A DNA stretch of 64,000 nt. It comes from Methylomonas aurea. Lineage in GTDB: Bacteria; Pseudomonadota; Gammaproteobacteria; Methylococcales; Methylomonadaceae. The notes under the pieces were generated by a model. That model searched no databases, was not told the origin of the DNA, and saw nothing but the letters and a program-made list of their open reading frames with translations. This document shows positions 18,252-26,358 of the stretch, piece after piece. Made by a program: the position numbers and the translations under genes. Every line of letters starts with the position of its first letter. The first letter of the stretch is position 1. The stretch covers positions 1 through 64,000 of the forward strand of contig NZ_JANIBM010000012.1 in assembly GCF_024505045.1 (NCBI RefSeq), given 5' to 3'.

Positions 18252-19170
18252 ATGTCTGCCAGAAATCGTAGAAATTGAACCATTGCAAAGGCGCTTGCAA
18301 TGTATGCTGCTGCAGCCGCTGCGCGAAAAGCGCGGCCGCTTGTTGAATAACGGCATCCCGCTGCTCGCGCCGCCAACTCAACGCATCGCCGATTCGCTCG
18401 AATACGATTTGGTGCCTGCCGTTGCGCTTGACGCAAAACAGGAAATACACCGGGCATTTCAACAGTCCGGCCAATACGAACGGCCCGAGCGGCAACCGCG
18501 CCGGCGCCCCCAGGAAATCGACGGTCAGCGTGCGGCCGCCGTTGACCGGCGTGCGGTCGGCCGCAATCACCACCAACTCGCCCTGTTCGATTTTTTCCGC
18601 CAACAGCATGGCCGTGGCGGCATTGATTTCGGTGACTTGCAATAAATTCATCGCACTGTCCGGGTTGTAACGGCGGAGCAGGCGATTGAATTTCTCGGCA
18701 TGCTTGGTATGCACCAATACCGTGATCTTCACGGCAGCGTCGCGGTCGGCCATGACCCGGCACACTTCCGGATTGCCCAGGTGGTTGGCCAGCAACAAGG
18801 CGCCGCGGCCGCCGGCAAGGTCGGCCAATAGTTGTTCTCGGCCCGAGAATTCGACATCGTTTACCGCGATCAGACCCGACCAGGCGGCCAGTTTGTCGAT
18901 AATGGCGTTGGCGAAGCCGAGAAAGTGGCGGTAGCTATCGAACAGGCTGCCGGATAGTTTCACCTCGGGCTGGAAAGCCGCCAATCTGGCCAGGTAATCG
19001 CGGCTGGCGCGTCTGGCCGCGGAATTTGCCAGCCAGTAATAGGTCACGACCGGGTAGAGAAAGACTTGTAGCATCTGCCGTCCGCACAGTCGGTACACCG
19101 TAAACAACAGGCGCATACCCCAGGCCAGGCTCCAGTCCTGCATTTGCGACCAATGGCGCTTGGTTTTCAT
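18250..19170 (-). CDS. LpxL/HtrB-like lipid acyltransferase of the APE locus
   Basis: The start at MKTKRHWSQMQDW (19170) overlaps the GT2 stop by 4 bases and gives 306 residues. The membrane-associated N-terminus is followed by LLLANHLGNPEVCR, whose NHxGN-type motif replaces the NHxxxxD of relatives, and by VVIAADRTPVNGGRT (substrate motif) and LPLGPFVLAGLL. It probably acylates the lipid carrier of the polyene. In E. coli a GT2 and an acyltransferase of this kind appear fused as ApeJ (from memory); here they are two overlapping genes. Confidence 0.82.
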   Translation of the reverse strand: MKTKRHWSQMQDWSLAWGMRLLFTVYRLCGRQMLQVFLYPVVTYYWLANSAARRASRDYLARLAAFQPEVKLSGSLFDSYRHFLGFANAIIDKLAAWSGLIAVNDVEFSGREQLLADLAGGRGALLLANHLGNPEVCRVMADRDAAVKITVLVHTKHAEKFNRLLRRYNPDSAMNLLQVTEINAATAMLLAEKIEQGELVVIAADRTPVNGGRTLTVDFLGAPARLPLGPFVLAGLLKCPVYFLFCVKRNGRHQIVFERIGDALSWRREQRDAVIQQAAALFAQRLQQHTLQAPLQWFNFYDFWQT

Positions 19171-19901
19171 CGCCAATGCCGCGCCAGCAGGCGGGGGATG
19201 CGGGGGAGCATGCCGCAAAACAGGTGGGCGTGGGTCGCGGAAATCTTTAAGTTGTCCCGCCACAGGTCGAAATGCGATACCCCTTCCAACGGGTAGCGGA
19301 CGGCGGTCGGCAAGTTGACCGCATCGACTCCCTGCCAGTACAGACGCACCGCGATATCGATATCGAACGCCATGCCGGGGGCTAATCGGCTGTGGCTCAG
19401 CAATTGCCCGACCGCCGTCAACGGATACAGGCGAAAGCCGCACATGCCGTCGCCGATGGCGGTCGACAAGGTATTGATTGCGATCCAGAAATTGGTGATT
19501 TTTCGGCCATGAACCCGGCTTTTCGGCGCGTCGCTCTGGTATTGCGGGGCTCCCAAAATCATCTTTTCCGGATGTTGGCAGCCCAGCTCCAGAAATTTGG
19601 GAATATCGTCCACGTCATGCTGGCCGTCGGCGTCGATTTGCAGCGCATGACTGAAGCCCTGGGCTATGGCCCGCTGAAAACCGTCGACTACCGCCGCGCC
19701 CTTGCCGCCGTTACTCGGCCGTTGTAGCAGCGTGATCCAACTGCGGTGTCGGGCGGCACAGTCGATCAGCTCTTGCCGGCATGCCGGACTGCTGCCGTCG
19801 TCGACCAGAATGCAAGGCAACCCGAAGCGTTCCAATCGGGCCAGCAACGGCACGATCGCGCGTTCGTGGTTGTAAACCGGGATGACCAAACAGGTTTTCA
19901 C
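19167..19901 (-). CDS. family 2 glycosyltransferase (DPM1-like)
   Basis: The 244-residue cytoplasmic GT-A enzyme contains CLVIPVYNHERAI, the nucleotide-binding CILVDDGSS and ALQIDADGQHD with the DxD-type metal motif. No membrane helix follows. In APE loci it is thought to transfer a sugar to the polyene or its lipid anchor. The start overlaps the AMP-ligase stop by 4 bases. Confidence 0.88.
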   Translation of the reverse strand: MKTCLVIPVYNHERAIVPLLARLERFGLPCILVDDGSSPACRQELIDCAARHRSWITLLQRPSNGGKGAAVVDGFQRAIAQGFSHALQIDADGQHDVDDIPKFLELGCQHPEKMILGAPQYQSDAPKSRVHGRKITNFWIAINTLSTAIGDGMCGFRLYPLTAVGQLLSHSRLAPGMAFDIDIAVRLYWQGVDAVNLPTAVRYPLEGVSHFDLWRDNLKISATHAHLFCGMLPRIPRLLARHWR

Positions 19902-21574
19902 GATGGGTCCGTTGCGTATACCAAGCGGCCGGAACTATAGACTTGTTCGGCTTGGCTGAATCGGAAATTCAGTTTGTTGCTGTCGCGGCGCCAGTCCAGC
20001 GTTAATTGCAATTCATAATCGGGACGGACCGGTTTAGCGAACTTGACGGCTTCCAAACGGCTAAACGGCGCGTTGATGTTAAAAAGTTGTTTGCCGAAAT
20101 GCTCGGCCCAGCCGATCTGTACCACACCGGGCAGAATCGGATAACCCGGGAAATGGTCGGCAAAATAGCGCAGCTGGCGCGGTACTTTCAAACCCAGTAC
20201 CACGGTGTCCGGCTGCAAGTCGGCGGTTTGTAGCAGCGGCATGCGGTCGTTGCTCTGTAACAAGGTTTGCAGCAATTGGCTGTCGAGTTTGGCTTGCGCG
20301 GTGGTCGGCATGGCGGACACAAATAGCCACTTGCGCGGAATCAACACCGCTTCGAACCACGGCTGCAAAGCTTCCTTCAGCTTGCCGACCAAGAGTTTGC
20401 GGCCGTGGTCGGCCATTGCCGCTTTCCCGGCCGTCGACAGTACCGCGCAGACGGCCAAATGGTCGCGGCTGCAGGCCAAGGCCAGAGCATGGACTTCGCT
20501 CAGCCATGGGCTATCCGCCAAATGCCGTTCCAATTCGTCTAGAGACAACCGTTTTTCTTCGATCTTGACGATACGGTCGCGGCGGCCGTGCAACAGGAAA
20601 CGGTCCTTGCTTTGCAAATCCAGCCTGTCGTCCAGTTCCAGCGCGTTCTCATCCGGCAAATAGGGTGAGCTAAGGTAGGCTTTGCCGTCGATCAGGTCGA
20701 TACTCAGGCCGTCGAACAATTGCCAGGCCGGATCGGGATAGCGGCGCCAGGCGATGCCGCCGGTTTCGCTGCTACCGTAGATTTCCAGCGCCGCCCGACC
20801 GCAATTGCGTTCGATCTGCGCGGCGGATTCGGTCGGAAGCGGGCCACCGGAACTGAAAATAGCGGAAAGCCCGGCCAGACTCGGCCACGGCGCATCGGCA
20901 GCCAGCCGCTTCAAATGGGCCGGGCTGGCAATCCAGCAAGCCGGACCGGCTGCGGCTTGCTGGGCCAGATGCTCGGCATCCAGTGCCGTTTCGCTGTGGA
21001 AGGTGCGGCCGGCCGCTAGCGGCCACAACACCCGGAACAGCAGACCGTAGATGTGTTGCTGGCTGACCGTCGCCAGAATCCGGCTGCCGGCCAAATCCCG
21101 GCCCCAAAGCCTTTCCAGCGTGTCGACTTCGGCTTGCAACTGTCGGAGGGATTTGCTTATCGATTTGGCCGCGCCGGTCGAGCCGGAGGTGAAAATCGCC
21201 AGGTTGTTCGCGTCCGGCTCCAGACGGCCGAAAACCGGCATTCTCCCACGCTCCTGGTCCAGCCGGTAATCGAAGCCGGCTTGCCAGTCGCCGATCAGCC
21301 GGCAGCCGGCCTGTTGCAGTTGCTGCGCCGTGCCGGGCCGGTTGTTGGCGGCGAGCCAGACCTGCTTGCCGGCGTGCCACAGCGCGCACAACAACACCGC
21401 AAACGGGTAGGCGTCGTGGCAGAACAAGGCATATTTTTGCTCGTTTTCAGCGGACAACGATTCCCGCCAGTCATCGACCGCCGCGCGAAATTCGGCGAAG
21501 CTATAATCGCGGCCGCCGTGCCTGGCAACGGTTCCGGCCAGCTCGGCACTGAGTAAATCGGCCAGCGCAATCAA
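19898..21574 (-). CDS. acyl-AMP ligase fused to a FabZ-like dehydratase
   Basis: The 558-residue protein has two parts. Residues 1 to about 440 are an AMP-forming ligase with the P-loop FTSGSTGAAKS (128-138), the GSSETGGIAWR adenine motif and the DRLDLQSKDRFLLHGRRDRIVK hinge. The last ~110 residues are a hotdog dehydratase with YFADHFPGYPILPGVVQIGW, where the FabZ catalytic His lies in HFP. This equals ApeH plus ApeI in one chain. It would load an aryl acid starter on an ACP and dehydrate 3-hydroxyacyl intermediates. It sits 4 bases after the membrane protein gene. Confidence 0.88.
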   Translation of the reverse strand: MIALADLLSAELAGTVARHGGRDYSFAEFRAAVDDWRESLSAENEQKYALFCHDAYPFAVLLCALWHAGKQVWLAANNRPGTAQQLQQAGCRLIGDWQAGFDYRLDQERGRMPVFGRLEPDANNLAIFTSGSTGAAKSISKSLRQLQAEVDTLERLWGRDLAGSRILATVSQQHIYGLLFRVLWPLAAGRTFHSETALDAEHLAQQAAAGPACWIASPAHLKRLAADAPWPSLAGLSAIFSSGGPLPTESAAQIERNCGRAALEIYGSSETGGIAWRRYPDPAWQLFDGLSIDLIDGKAYLSSPYLPDENALELDDRLDLQSKDRFLLHGRRDRIVKIEEKRLSLDELERHLADSPWLSEVHALALACSRDHLAVCAVLSTAGKAAMADHGRKLLVGKLKEALQPWFEAVLIPRKWLFVSAMPTTAQAKLDSQLLQTLLQSNDRMPLLQTADLQPDTVVLGLKVPRQLRYFADHFPGYPILPGVVQIGWAEHFGKQLFNINAPFSRLEAVKFAKPVRPDYELQLTLDWRRDSNKLNFRFSQAEQVYSSGRLVYATDPS

Positions 21575-21578
21575 AGCC

Positions 21579-22121
21579 TTATTCCGGTTTCAGCGTGCGC
21601 AGCCTGACCCAATATTCGCCGGCAAACAGCAATCCCATCAGCAGGTACGCGATCAGGCCGTTGTACAGGCTCCAGATCTGGAAACTGCTCCACAGCGCGG
21701 TCGCTGCAGCGATACCACCGTTGACGATAAAGAAACCGCACCAGACCTGGGTGACGCGCCGGGTATACGACACGCCTTGCGTCGGCAGATCAGGTTGTTT
21801 CAGCCGCGCCAGGCGTTCGACGATCGAGGGCGGATGCAACAGGCTGGCGGCAAATATCGCCAGCATCACGGCATTGACCAGCGCCGGATAAAAGCGCAAG
21901 GCCACGGCCTGATTGCTCCAGATTGCAAAGCCGGCGTAGGCCAAGCCGGCCAGGAGTAACGGTTTGCTCCAGTCGGCGCGGACCAGGGTCAAGCGCAACA
22001 GCAACGTCGCGGCGAGAGCCAGGGCGATGAGCCGGGGTTGCAGGTATTGCAGGCCGAAATACACCGCCGCCGGATACAGCGCGGTTAACAGGCCGATCAG
22101 CGCATTCAAGCCCGGCGTCAT
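21579..22121 (-). CDS. apeG: polytopic membrane protein of the APE locus (COG4648-like)
   Basis: The 180-residue protein has about five to six hydrophobic segments and the conserved inner sequence LHPPSIVERLARLKQPDLPTQGVSYTRRVTQVWCGFFIVNG seen in COG4648 proteins of APE clusters. The function is not known. It is translated just after the ACP gene, one base away. Confidence 0.8.
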   Translation of the reverse strand: MTPGLNALIGLLTALYPAAVYFGLQYLQPRLIALALAATLLLRLTLVRADWSKPLLLAGLAYAGFAIWSNQAVALRFYPALVNAVMLAIFAASLLHPPSIVERLARLKQPDLPTQGVSYTRRVTQVWCGFFIVNGGIAAATALWSSFQIWSLYNGLIAYLLMGLLFAGEYWVRLRTLKPE

Positions 22122-22122
22122 C

Positions 22123-22371
22123 TCAATCCTGCATCAGGCGGTGGACGGCCTCGACTACATCGCCTATGGTGCGCGCGGTTTTGAAATCCTCGGGTTTCAC
22201 CATTTTGCCGGTGAGTTCTTTCAGGCGCACAATCATGTCGACCGCGTCGATACTGTCGAAATCCAGGTCTTCGTAGAGGCGGGCTTCCGGTTCGATGCGG
22301 GCCGGGTCCATTTCGAACATTTCCACCATGATGTCTTGGATGGTGGCCAAAATTTGTTCACGATTTTTCAT
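22123..22371 (-). CDS. apeF: acyl carrier protein (APE)
   Basis: The 82-residue ACP has the phosphopantetheine site DFDSIDAVD (Ser40). It is one of a pair of tandem ACPs that carry the growing aryl polyene. The order between apeE and apeF names follows E. coli gene order and is from memory. Confidence 0.9.
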   Translation of the reverse strand: MKNREQILATIQDIMVEMFEMDPARIEPEARLYEDLDFDSIDAVDMIVRLKELTGKMVKPEDFKTARTIGDVVEAVHRLMQD

Positions 22372-22377
22372 AAGCTG

Positions 22378-22635
22378 TTAACTGCGCGCGGAATCGATAA
22401 ATTGAGCCAGAGCCGCAACCGACGAAAAAATCTGCGCCACGTCGTCCTGTTCGGCGTCGATTTTAACCCGGTATTGTTTGCGGATCGCCACGCCCAATTC
22501 CAGGGCGTCGATCGAATCCAGCCCCAGCCCGCCGTTAAACAGCGGCGCCGAGCTGTCGATGTCGGCGGCGTCGATGTCTTCCAAAGCCAGCGTATCGACG
22601 ATCAGGCGTTTCAATTCAGTTTCGGTGTTGCTCAT
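22378..22635 (-). CDS. apeE: acyl carrier protein (APE)
   Basis: The 85-residue ACP has the site LGLDSIDALEL (Ser41). It overlaps the upstream acyltransferase by 20 bases and precedes the second ACP by 6 bases. The two ACPs are clearly different in sequence and may serve starter loading and chain extension separately. Confidence 0.9.
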   Translation of the reverse strand: MSNTETELKRLIVDTLALEDIDAADIDSSAPLFNGGLGLDSIDALELGVAIRKQYRVKIDAEQDDVAQIFSSVAALAQFIDSARS

Positions 22636-23416
22636 AACGTTGGCGTTGTTCGGTGAAGTAGTCCAGTAAAGTTTGGGTCAGCCGGCGTACCGCGATCGAG
22701 TGCGGTTGCAATCGCCGGTACTCGCTCAGGTCGATGTCGTCGCCGACTTCCATCCGCAAATGAAACCGCCGCGGCGGAATCCGGTACCAGGCCAGGTTCT
22801 TGGTCAACGTGCTGGGGGTGCAAGTCAAGGTCACCGGGGTTAACACGCAGTCGGCGGCCAGGGCAATCGCGGCGGCGCCGCGCTGGAAGCGGTAAGCCTG
22901 GCCCGGTATCGAACGGGTGCCCTCCGGGAATACGATCAAGCCGCCGCCACCGTTCAGCCACGCCGCACAATCCGCGATCATGGTCTGCGAATCGGCATTG
23001 CTGATGTAGCCGGCATGCAGGATCGAGCCGCGCATCGCCGGATTGCGCCACAGGCTAGCCTTGACGATGCAACTGGCTTGCTTGATGCGGCTGAGCAGAA
23101 ACACTACGTCGACCAAAGTCGGATGGTTGGCGACGACCAGTTGGCCGGGACGGTTCAGTTTCTCGCCGCCGCAGATTTGGTAACTCATAACGCCCAGCCG
23201 GTGCATCAAGCCGATAAAGGCATAAAAGCTCAGATGGACCATGGTTTGGGCGCGGCAGGCTTTGCGGCGGCGGTCGCCGGGCAGCAGCGCCAGCAACGGA
23301 AACACCACCAACCACAACAGCACACCGCCGAGGCCGAAACAGGCGAAGCTGATTGCGGTTGCCGCCAGTCGCCAAAGATAGTTGATGTTGTTACTCAGAG
23401 TTTCTGCCATTGCCAA
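22616..23416 (-). CDS. apeD: PlsC-type 1-acyl-glycerol-3-phosphate acyltransferase-like protein (APE)
   Basis: The 266-residue protein has an N-terminal membrane helix (about residues 14-45), the acyltransferase motif VVANHPTLVDVVFLLSR (NHxTxxD type) and the FPEGTRSIPG motif. It probably esterifies the aryl polyene to a glycerol-phosphate-like lipid. It overlaps apeC by 22 bases and the ACP by 20. Confidence 0.88.
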   Translation of the reverse strand: MAMAETLSNNINYLWRLAATAISFACFGLGGVLLWLVVFPLLALLPGDRRRKACRAQTMVHLSFYAFIGLMHRLGVMSYQICGGEKLNRPGQLVVANHPTLVDVVFLLSRIKQASCIVKASLWRNPAMRGSILHAGYISNADSQTMIADCAAWLNGGGGLIVFPEGTRSIPGQAYRFQRGAAAIALAADCVLTPVTLTCTPSTLTKNLAWYRIPPRRFHLRMEVGDDIDLSEYRRLQPHSIAVRRLTQTLLDYFTEQRQRYEQHRN

Positions 23417-24123
23417 CCGCGGCCGCCGTTTCCCAAATGCAATCGGCTTCGGTCGGCGGCCAGGAATTCGATAAAGGCCGGCAATTGTAGCGGTTGATCG
23501 CCGTCCTGACGAGTCGAGCTTGTCGGCGAAAACTCCAGCGCCAGTCCTGGGCCGTCAAGCGTCAGCCGCAATGCGGCTGCGCAGGGAAAGGGTAACGATG
23601 CCGCAAAACCGGTCGCAGGAAAGAAATCCGGCAATACTTCGTCGTAATACACCAGCAGGACTTCACCGTACCCGCTATGCAGCAAGCCAAGCGCTTCGAT
23701 CAGTCCCGGTCCGAGCCCGCCGGCGCCGGGGGCGACGCAATTGATTTCGCAACGGTTGGCGTAGGCGATCGAAAACAGGCCGGCAATTGCATTGTGTACC
23801 GACAGGCTGAACGCGGTCGGCGATAACTCCTCGCCTTGCTGCAGATCGTTCAGCATGTCCAGGCATTTGCCGATTTCGCCGTGCGACGAGCTGAACACGG
23901 CCGGCATTTGTTCGCCGGGCGCCAGGCATTGCTCGACGACGAACATCGCCGCCTTCGCCAACGGGCTGAGCCGGCGTTGCAAGGGTTTGGGCGTAGATTG
24001 CAGCGGCGGCGGGGCCTGATGGTCCGGCGGTTTCCGGCCGGCCGCAAATTGCTGCCAGTCATCCTGGGTTTGCACTCCCGGTGCCCAGGCGCTCCAACGG
24101 CGGATGATGAACGGGTAGGCCAT
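23395..24123 (-). CDS. apeC: beta-ketoacyl synthase chain-length factor
   Basis: The start at 24123 (MAYPFIIRRWSAWAPG) is chosen because the sequence before it is not conserved. The 242-residue protein is a half-length ketosynthase-like fold (PF13723 type): VFSSSHGEIGKCLDML, LSPTAFSLSVHNAIAGLFSIA. The position of the active cysteine is taken by SVHNA, as in chain-length factors. It should pair with the full KS ApeO (31635-32816), now 7.5 kb away. It is the first gene of this half of the APE locus; no clear ribosome site was seen. Confidence 0.82.
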   Translation of the reverse strand: MAYPFIIRRWSAWAPGVQTQDDWQQFAAGRKPPDHQAPPPLQSTPKPLQRRLSPLAKAAMFVVEQCLAPGEQMPAVFSSSHGEIGKCLDMLNDLQQGEELSPTAFSLSVHNAIAGLFSIAYANRCEINCVAPGAGGLGPGLIEALGLLHSGYGEVLLVYYDEVLPDFFPATGFAASLPFPCAAALRLTLDGPGLALEFSPTSSTRQDGDQPLQLPAFIEFLAADRSRLHLGNGGRGWQWQKL

Positions 24124-24339
24124 ATTGCGGAGGTCGGTTGACGCTGGCGCCGAAGCGGCGGGGAGCAAATTATAATCGGGAACTGAACTGCCGCGCGCGG
24201 GTCGCCGTTCAGAGGATTCGGAACGAGGGAATTTGGACGGGTGATGCAATACTAATCGAAGCGAAGGCCGTAAGGTGTAATTGGGTAGGGCGTCAATAGG
24301 CTAAGCCGTATTGCGCCGCAAGTTGGCTTTTAATCATGC

Positions 24340-24366
24340 GGCGTATTACGCTATCGCTAATACGCC
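24340..24366. repeat. REP-like palindrome (GGCGTATTA...TAATACGCC)
   Basis: A perfect 9-bp inverted repeat with a 9-base loop CGCTATCGC, set in a longer stretch (about 24285-24370) with imperfect copies of GTAGGGCGT/ACGCCCTAC. It supplies the stop codon and last residues of the RusA-like gene, so it was inserted or copied over that gene's end. Confidence 0.75.
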
Positions 24367-25022
24367 CTACGCGGGCTGTCAAGATCGTCACCATCGACCG
24401 TACATAACTCGACAAACTGGAAGCCCTTGTCGCGTATCTTTACGTAGTAGATGAAGTTCTGAATCGGTAAGTCATAGACTGATTCGTAATACTCGTCCTC
24501 GCTGGAAATGGAGTCCCATGTGGCGAAATATCTTCTCACCATGACCATGTAGCCAGTATCTGCGATAAGTGCGTTGGTCGATGGGAAACACCAACCGGAA
24601 GGTGACTTGAGGAAGACTAGATCCGCCTTCCTAGAAAACAGGAGGTCCGGATATTCGATTTCAACTTCAAACCAATCATCGTGAGGGCTATCAATCCAAT
24701 TGACGGTGACCCTATTCACAACGACGTCGTCGACGATTAACCCGCGCTCTCCGGTTAGACCGTCCAAGATTGGCTTGACGATGTTGTCGATGTCGTAAAC
24801 GCCCGGGTTCTTTTCCCGTCTAACGTGCTGGCAGTAGTAGTCGATGGCAATCCAGCAGGTGCCGGTAATGATGTATTCGGATTGGCTGGTTATCTTCTGC
24901 AACTCCTTCTTGAATGCAGCGCGCTTTGCTCCATCGTTTTGCAGGGAAACAGGTTTTGTATGGACTGCAAATTTCACATATCCGTGCTCAAAGTGACTTG
25001 AGTCAAAAGTCGAGATCGTCAT
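24357..25022 (-). CDS. RusA-like Holliday-junction resolvase-family protein (cassette gene)
   Basis: The 221-residue protein contains YDIDNIVKPILDGLTGERGLIVDDVVVNRVTVNW, the RusA signature with its acidic residues and conserved Lys. The N-terminal ~120 residues match the family length; the C-terminal ~100 residues are an extra domain I do not recognise. The last residues lie within a REP palindrome, so the natural end may be lost. Codon use is AT-richer than in APE genes. It starts just beside an attC-like site, so it is probably a captured integron cassette. Confidence 0.7.
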   Translation of the reverse strand: MTISTFDSSHFEHGYVKFAVHTKPVSLQNDGAKRAAFKKELQKITSQSEYIITGTCWIAIDYYCQHVRREKNPGVYDIDNIVKPILDGLTGERGLIVDDVVVNRVTVNWIDSPHDDWFEVEIEYPDLLFSRKADLVFLKSPSGWCFPSTNALIADTGYMVMVRRYFATWDSISSEDEYYESVYDLPIQNFIYYVKIRDKGFQFVELCTVDGDDLDSPRRAY

Positions 25023-25027
25023 AGACG

Positions 25028-25117
25028 GGCTAAGGTAGAAGTGAGGGGCGGCCGGAGCGCAGCGTAGGGAACCACAAGCGGAGCTTGTAGCTGTCCCTAT
25101 CGACTGCCGGGTTAGGC
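25028..25117. repeat. probable attC site
   Basis: The right end carries a GTTAGGC core at 25111-25117. Inside, CCGGAGCGCAGCGTAGGGA...CACAAGC pairs imperfectly with GCTTGTAG...TCCCTATCGACTGCCGG around a GGA loop. The left end (GGCTAAG) departs from RYYYAAC, so this copy is degenerate. It lies directly upstream of the RusA-like start. Confidence 0.5.
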
Positions 25118-25221
25118 CGGTTTTTCATATAGCTTGGCACTTTGGACTGCGTAATCTTTTTTCTTTCGGATTTCGCTGGTCATGAGCTTGCTTAACAAAC
25201 CCTAGTGTTCGTAAAACTTCA

Positions 25222-25734
25222 TCATCGTAGTTCGAAGTTCCAATTGCGTTGAAGTTCAGGTAGCAATAAATCGCGCATGCTCAAAACCTCGACTTTAAAG
25301 CGACGATTCAGTGTCTTCGAATTGATGTCGAGAGTAATCGGTTGCGTGTTTTCTTTACCTTTCACAATCCAGCAGACCCAAACACGCTGCACTTTTTCGG
25401 GATCAATGCCTACAGCTTGATATGTGTTCTGTATTTGATCAAAGTAAATCTTTCCTTTCTCGTGATCTGTTTTTCCGTTTGCCTTGCTCTCACGTTTTGG
25501 CACAGATCCAAAGAATTTCTTTTCAAAGCCGGATTCAAGCTGCACGACCGTTGGAGCCCAATTGGGTCGGTGGGTTACACCAACCTCTACATGAAATGCC
25601 AAGTTTTCATGGATATTGATAGCAAGGAGATCAAACTGCCTATTGTTGCCTTGTATGACCTTCAAATCGGTAAGGGTAAAACATTTGCGACAAAGCCTGA
25701 AATACGCTTCGACAATGTGTTCCGCCGCGTTCAT
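25222..25734 (-). CDS. hypothetical cassette protein, possibly PD-(D/E)xK-like
   Basis: The 170-residue protein is not recognised. The segment FDLLAINIHENLAFHVEVGVTHR has the spacing of a nuclease-fold core (D, then ExE-type strand), but the usual Lys is replaced (EVG), so catalytic activity is doubtful. It begins 10 bases from a well-formed attC site, placing it in a gene cassette. Base composition is AT-richer than the flanking APE genes. Confidence 0.5.
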   Translation of the reverse strand: MNAAEHIVEAYFRLCRKCFTLTDLKVIQGNNRQFDLLAINIHENLAFHVEVGVTHRPNWAPTVVQLESGFEKKFFGSVPKRESKANGKTDHEKGKIYFDQIQNTYQAVGIDPEKVQRVWVCWIVKGKENTQPITLDINSKTLNRRFKVEVLSMRDLLLPELQRNWNFELR

Positions 25735-25743
25735 GTAGGTTGT

Positions 25744-25815
25744 GCCTAACGTTTGACATGAGAGGCGCTTGGAGGCCGTAGGCCGGAAAGCGTCCTCTCG
25801 ATGGAAGGGTTAGGC
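25744..25815. repeat. integron attC site
   Basis: A 72-base element bounded by GCCTAAC (25744-25750, RYYYAAC) and GTTAGGC (25809-25815, GTTRRRY). The inner arms GAGAGGCGCTT (25760-25770) and AAGCGTCCTCTC (25788-25799) pair with one unpaired base, the extrahelical base typical of attC. The stop codon of the DUF695 gene lies inside the GTTAGGC core, as in true cassettes. Confidence 0.8.
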
Positions 25816-26244
25816 AGCGCTGAAGTCATTGATGAGGCCTTGAAGATCGGACCAGGCTTTGTCTTCATAGAACTTGATCTCGATTGGATACCTAGGGTGA
25901 GCTGCAACGTGCTCATTGAACTCCGCTAGGAATCTGTCGCGGTCGGCTGCGTAGAAGACGTACTCCCTTAGCCCAGCTCCGATCCGGCGATAGGCTTCAA
26001 CGAAAAACTCTTGCCGTTCGATTCTTCCAAGAGCTTCTTCGAGCATCAACATCTGTTGGTTCACTTCAGTTTCAGGCATACCGTTGTTGCCTGATCCGTC
26101 GTATTCCCATCGCACGACTGTGAGCCAGGGGCTGTTTCTCCGAACATCTTCTGTGGGCATTTCCGGAACGTACGTCCAGAGAATGCGATGGCCTTCCTTC
26201 TGCGTAGCGACTATGGGTCCGCTTGGCTCTGAAACTGTATTCAT
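25810..26244 (-). CDS. DUF695 family protein (cassette gene)
   Basis: The 144-residue protein ends YPIEIKFYEDKAWSDLQGLINDF, the DUF695 hallmark, and contains FVEAYRRIGAGLREYVFYAADRDRFLAEFNEHV. DUF695 proteins are of unknown function and are common in integron cassettes. The TAA stop is within the attC core, and a lone GCCTAAC at 26280-26286 lies upstream, the left end of a broken attC. Confidence 0.75.
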   Translation of the reverse strand: MNTVSEPSGPIVATQKEGHRILWTYVPEMPTEDVRRNSPWLTVVRWEYDGSGNNGMPETEVNQQMLMLEEALGRIERQEFFVEAYRRIGAGLREYVFYAADRDRFLAEFNEHVAAHPRYPIEIKFYEDKAWSDLQGLINDFSAA

Positions 26245-26279
26245 CGTGCCTTCGAAGTCTTAGATGCGTTGCTTGCGCT

Positions 26280-26286
26280 GCCTAAC
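26280..26286. repeat. left half-site of a disrupted attC
   Basis: GCCTAAC matches RYYYAAC, but no GTTRRRY partner follows at a usual distance. The REP/transposase element begins about 25 bases further on. I infer the attC was interrupted by that element. Confidence 0.4.
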
Positions 26287-26314
26287 AAGTTATTAAGCTG
26301 TTAACAGCTCGTAG

Positions 26315-26344
26315 GATGGGTAGAGGCGCTAGCCGAAACCCATC
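26315..26344. repeat. REP palindrome, left flank of the transposase
   Basis: GATGGGT/ACCCATC stem with a 16-base loop. The same stem, with a different loop in opposite orientation, lies at 26924-26950 on the far side of the transposase gene. Confidence 0.75.
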
Positions 26345-26358
26345 AAAAACACCATCGA

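Noticed and set aside
25191-25197. GCTTAAC as another attC half-site
   Set aside because: It fits RYYYAAC, but no GTTRRRY partner lies at a usual distance on the right; a chance match in AT-rich sequence is likely.
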